DNA of 64,000 bases from CAYMGM01 sp964390005 (GTDB taxonomy: Bacteria; Pseudomonadota; Alphaproteobacteria; UBA9219): contig CAYMGM010000003.1 of NCBI GenBank assembly GCA_964390005.1, forward strand, positions 62,001 to 126,000, read 5' to 3'. The notes under the pieces are model-generated. The model was not told the DNA's origin. It saw nothing but the letters and a program-made list of their open reading frames with translations, and did not search any database. A program made the translations under genes and the position numbers. Shown here in pieces: positions 62,437 to 64,000 of the stretch. The first letter of the stretch is position 1; every line of letters begins with the position of its first letter.

Positions 62437-62699
62437 GCAACAATTAGACTATTCATACTTGATCTTTCCCACTCTAAAACCCGCGCAGATTAGTCCGCGA
62501 GAAGCATGACGAAGTCTGAAGGGCTTGATGGGGCACCGTGCTGCCCCCGGCCCAGTACCGTGAAAAAAGCGTCATGGCTTGCCTCTTTGGGGACTGATCC
62601 TGCCTATAATGGGTACTTTAACCTTTCAGTGACTTTGATTCCATTCAAGAAAGCATTTTCTGTTTGGTAAAATGACTTTGTATTTATTTGATATTGGGG
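62437..62699. other. Non-coding spacer right of the candidate attR
   Basis: No gene is seen. It holds a GC-rich stretch near 62535-62555 and an AT-rich region near 62640-62695 that may carry the promoter of the next gene. Confidence 0.35.
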
Positions 62700-63251
62700 A
62701 TGTTTATGGAACAGGATGCCGAAATGCTGGGCCAAGGTGATACCGACGTTTCTCAAAATCCGTATCAAGACCTGACCGAAGCGGCGTTAGCCGATTACAT
62801 AGCCCGCCATAAAAGGGAACTTGCGTCCCTTGAAAACGATGCTTTTAAAAAAGCGGCCCAGCAGATTACGACTCGTGACGACGCATTTCTCAGAAGCGCC
62901 TGTGACGTTCGTAATGGCCTCTTCACGATTCAACGCAGAATTGGGCAAATATCCGAAGTCCTGCAAGACCGCCTTGACGCTGCAGGGGAGACAAAAAACA
63001 ATCTGGTCAACGAATGGAAACAGATGCGTGTAACATGCTCCCGGATTAGCAAAAAGTCTGTTTGTCCACTTGGGCAGATTTCTCACACAATTGATGATTA
63101 TCGCCATGCCTTTCCCAACGAGAAATCGACATTCCTAAAAAAGCTGGGACAAGTCAGCGTTGTTGCATCGATTGTTGCCGTCATTTCCGGCTATTTCTTC
63201 GGAGACAGCCTTAAGGCAAAGGCTCTAGTACGGGTGGTGGCCTCGTTATAG
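62700..63251 (+). CDS. Unrecognised helical protein with C-terminal membrane anchor
   Basis: The family is not recognised. The about 183-residue product is helical and charged for its first 150 residues. One hydrophobic segment lies near the C-terminus (VASIVAVISGYFFGD), like a tail-anchored membrane protein. An ATG at 62706 would be two residues shorter. Codon use and composition are unlike the housekeeping genes, which fits accessory DNA. Confidence 0.55.
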   Translation: MFMEQDAEMLGQGDTDVSQNPYQDLTEAALADYIARHKRELASLENDAFKKAAQQITTRDDAFLRSACDVRNGLFTIQRRIGQISEVLQDRLDAAGETKNNLVNEWKQMRVTCSRISKKSVCPLGQISHTIDDYRHAFPNEKSTFLKKLGQVSVVASIVAVISGYFFGDSLKAKALVRVVASL

Positions 63252-63353
63252 GGACTGTAATAGCGAACATGGGGCAAGTAAAAACGAAAACCGTGCCTAA
63301 AAGGCCCCTTGAAGCGGCAGAAATTCGGCAAGTGTACGCTTACCTCTCTTAGC

Positions 63354-63617
63354 TTAAGGGCCAGAGGGGGCTCCTACAGAGCTATCCGAAACTTGTGGCT
63401 GTGAGACGGGACTGTGGTTTTTCTTGGGGGGTAAAAGGACACGATCAAGGCGATTTGCCCAATAATTCGACTGGGCTGTCTTATCATTCTTGCCAAGCGT
63501 TTGCATCTCTTCGGCAGCGCTTTTGAAGCTAGCTCGAATCTTTTTAATCCCTCGCCAAAGCCCATAGCTAAAAGCTATTGAGCCAAGACTGATAAAAAAT
63601 AGATCGGAATAAGCCAT
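63354..63617 (-). CDS. Unrecognised small membrane protein, 87 residues
   Basis: One N-terminal hydrophobic helix (about 4-24, MAYSDLFFISLGSIAFSYG) is followed by a basic, then serine/proline-rich tail. The family is not recognised. The ATG at 63617 follows a GGAGAC-type site; a longer upstream frame would put charged residues before the helix. Confidence 0.5.
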   Translation of the reverse strand: MAYSDLFFISLGSIAFSYGLWRGIKKIRASFKSAAEEMQTLGKNDKTAQSNYWANRLDRVLLPPKKNHSPVSQPQVSDSSVGAPSGP

Positions 63618-63768
63618 CCTACGTCTCCGATTGAAGCCTTGTGGCAGTTTCCCACTTCCTGCCCTTAGCAACAAGTTTTTAATGCGTTGTTAATGACTTC
63701 ATTTCTCGTTAACTTATGAACCAAAGGAAAAAAGATAGCATTGAAAAATAACGCGTAGTTCTTTTTAT

Positions 63769-63882
63769 TTAAAAGAGGTCTTTTGGTTCTTCCCGATTTT
63801 TCTTATCATTACATTTGGGGCATTTAATCGATAGTGCCGCCGAAAGAGTATCTCCATCGTTTTGTTTTACAAACAGAACGAA
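63769..63882 (-). pseudogene. Possible zinc-ribbon (Com-like) gene fragment
   Basis: A 37-codon open stretch ends with LSIKCPKCNDKKNREEP, which resembles the C-terminal half of small phage Com-type zinc-finger proteins (EIKCPRC-like). It is preceded by an in-frame stop and has no start codon. A KCGR codon run occurs in another frame about 35 bp upstream, so a frameshifted remnant is possible. The evidence is thin. The rest of 63618-64000 shows no gene. Confidence 0.25.
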
Positions 63883-64000
63883 CTATTCAATAGCGCCCGC
63901 ATTTTAAGAAATATAACAACGAAGAAATATAAAGCATCTCCCCGTGTGTATTTCATTGTGACTTTAATTCTAGATTAATTCTTCTCCTGAAAAGTGGCAG

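Noticed and set aside
1..64000. CRISPR arrays, insertion sequences and rRNA genes
   Set aside because: No regularly spaced repeats, transposase-like frames with terminal inverted repeats, or rRNA cores were seen.

Overview
The window looks like the chromosome of an alphaproteobacterium. The evidence is gene order and family identity: hom-glpX-recJ as one overlapping run, rpmF-plsX-fabH, yggT-folD, a class I PHA synthase, an LdtR-like MarR regulator, and a trb-type conjugation module of the kind common in alphaproteobacterial integrative elements. I cannot name an order or genus from sequence alone.

Layout. (1) About 1-10.9 kb is the right end of an integrative and conjugative element (ICE). 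It holds trbE (cut by the window edge), trbJ, trbL, trbF, trbG and trbI, then DUF2274, DUF736 and AlpA-like genes, two unrecognised cargo genes, a second AlpA-like gene and a P4-type tyrosine integrase next to the 3' end of tRNA-Ala(CGC). (2) 11.2-13.2 kb: yggT, folD and a family 2 glycosyltransferase. (3) 13.3-18.5 kb: three exported proteins, namely an M23 peptidase, an unknown and a lytic-transglycosylase-like protein. (4) 18.9-27.5 kb, mostly minus strand: an SDR reductase, TrmJ, a TPR/glycosyltransferase/FkbM fusion, an APH-fold protein, an asparaginase-like protein, cysS and gltX. (5) 27.6-35.8 kb: a receiver-like protein, uvrB, rpmF-plsX-fabH, a HAD phosphatase, a DUF1189-like protein and recO. 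(6) 35.8-43.3 kb: a GT4 glycosyltransferase, a large PAS histidine kinase, a MarR regulator, a TPR lipoprotein, two unknowns and a 2H phosphoesterase-like protein. (7) 43.3-51.5 kb: phaC with a long basic N-terminus, a lipoprotein, hom-glpX-recJ, and a secreted protein with a SUEL/galactose-lectin-like domain behind a leader that could fold in two exclusive ways. (8) 51.5-58.4 kb, minus strand: a nucleoside hydrolase, a membrane protein, a pseudokinase, an O-antigen ligase and an iron-containing alcohol dehydrogenase. (9) 58.7-64 kb: tRNA-Glu(TTC), then a type Va autotransporter lying between the tRNA 3' end and a 13-bp copy of it, then small unknown genes in AT-rich sequence.

Themes. Housekeeping genes (translation, lipid synthesis, DNA repair, one-carbon metabolism) alternate with envelope genes (glycosyltransferases, O-antigen ligase, peptidoglycan enzymes, lectin, autotransporter). 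Both tRNA genes border likely mobile DNA. The most unusual signals are the leader of the lectin gene, the tRNA-Glu-flanked autotransporter, the membrane-anchored pseudokinase cluster, and two otherwise ordinary enzymes (PhaC, O-antigen ligase) with about 150 extra N-terminal residues.
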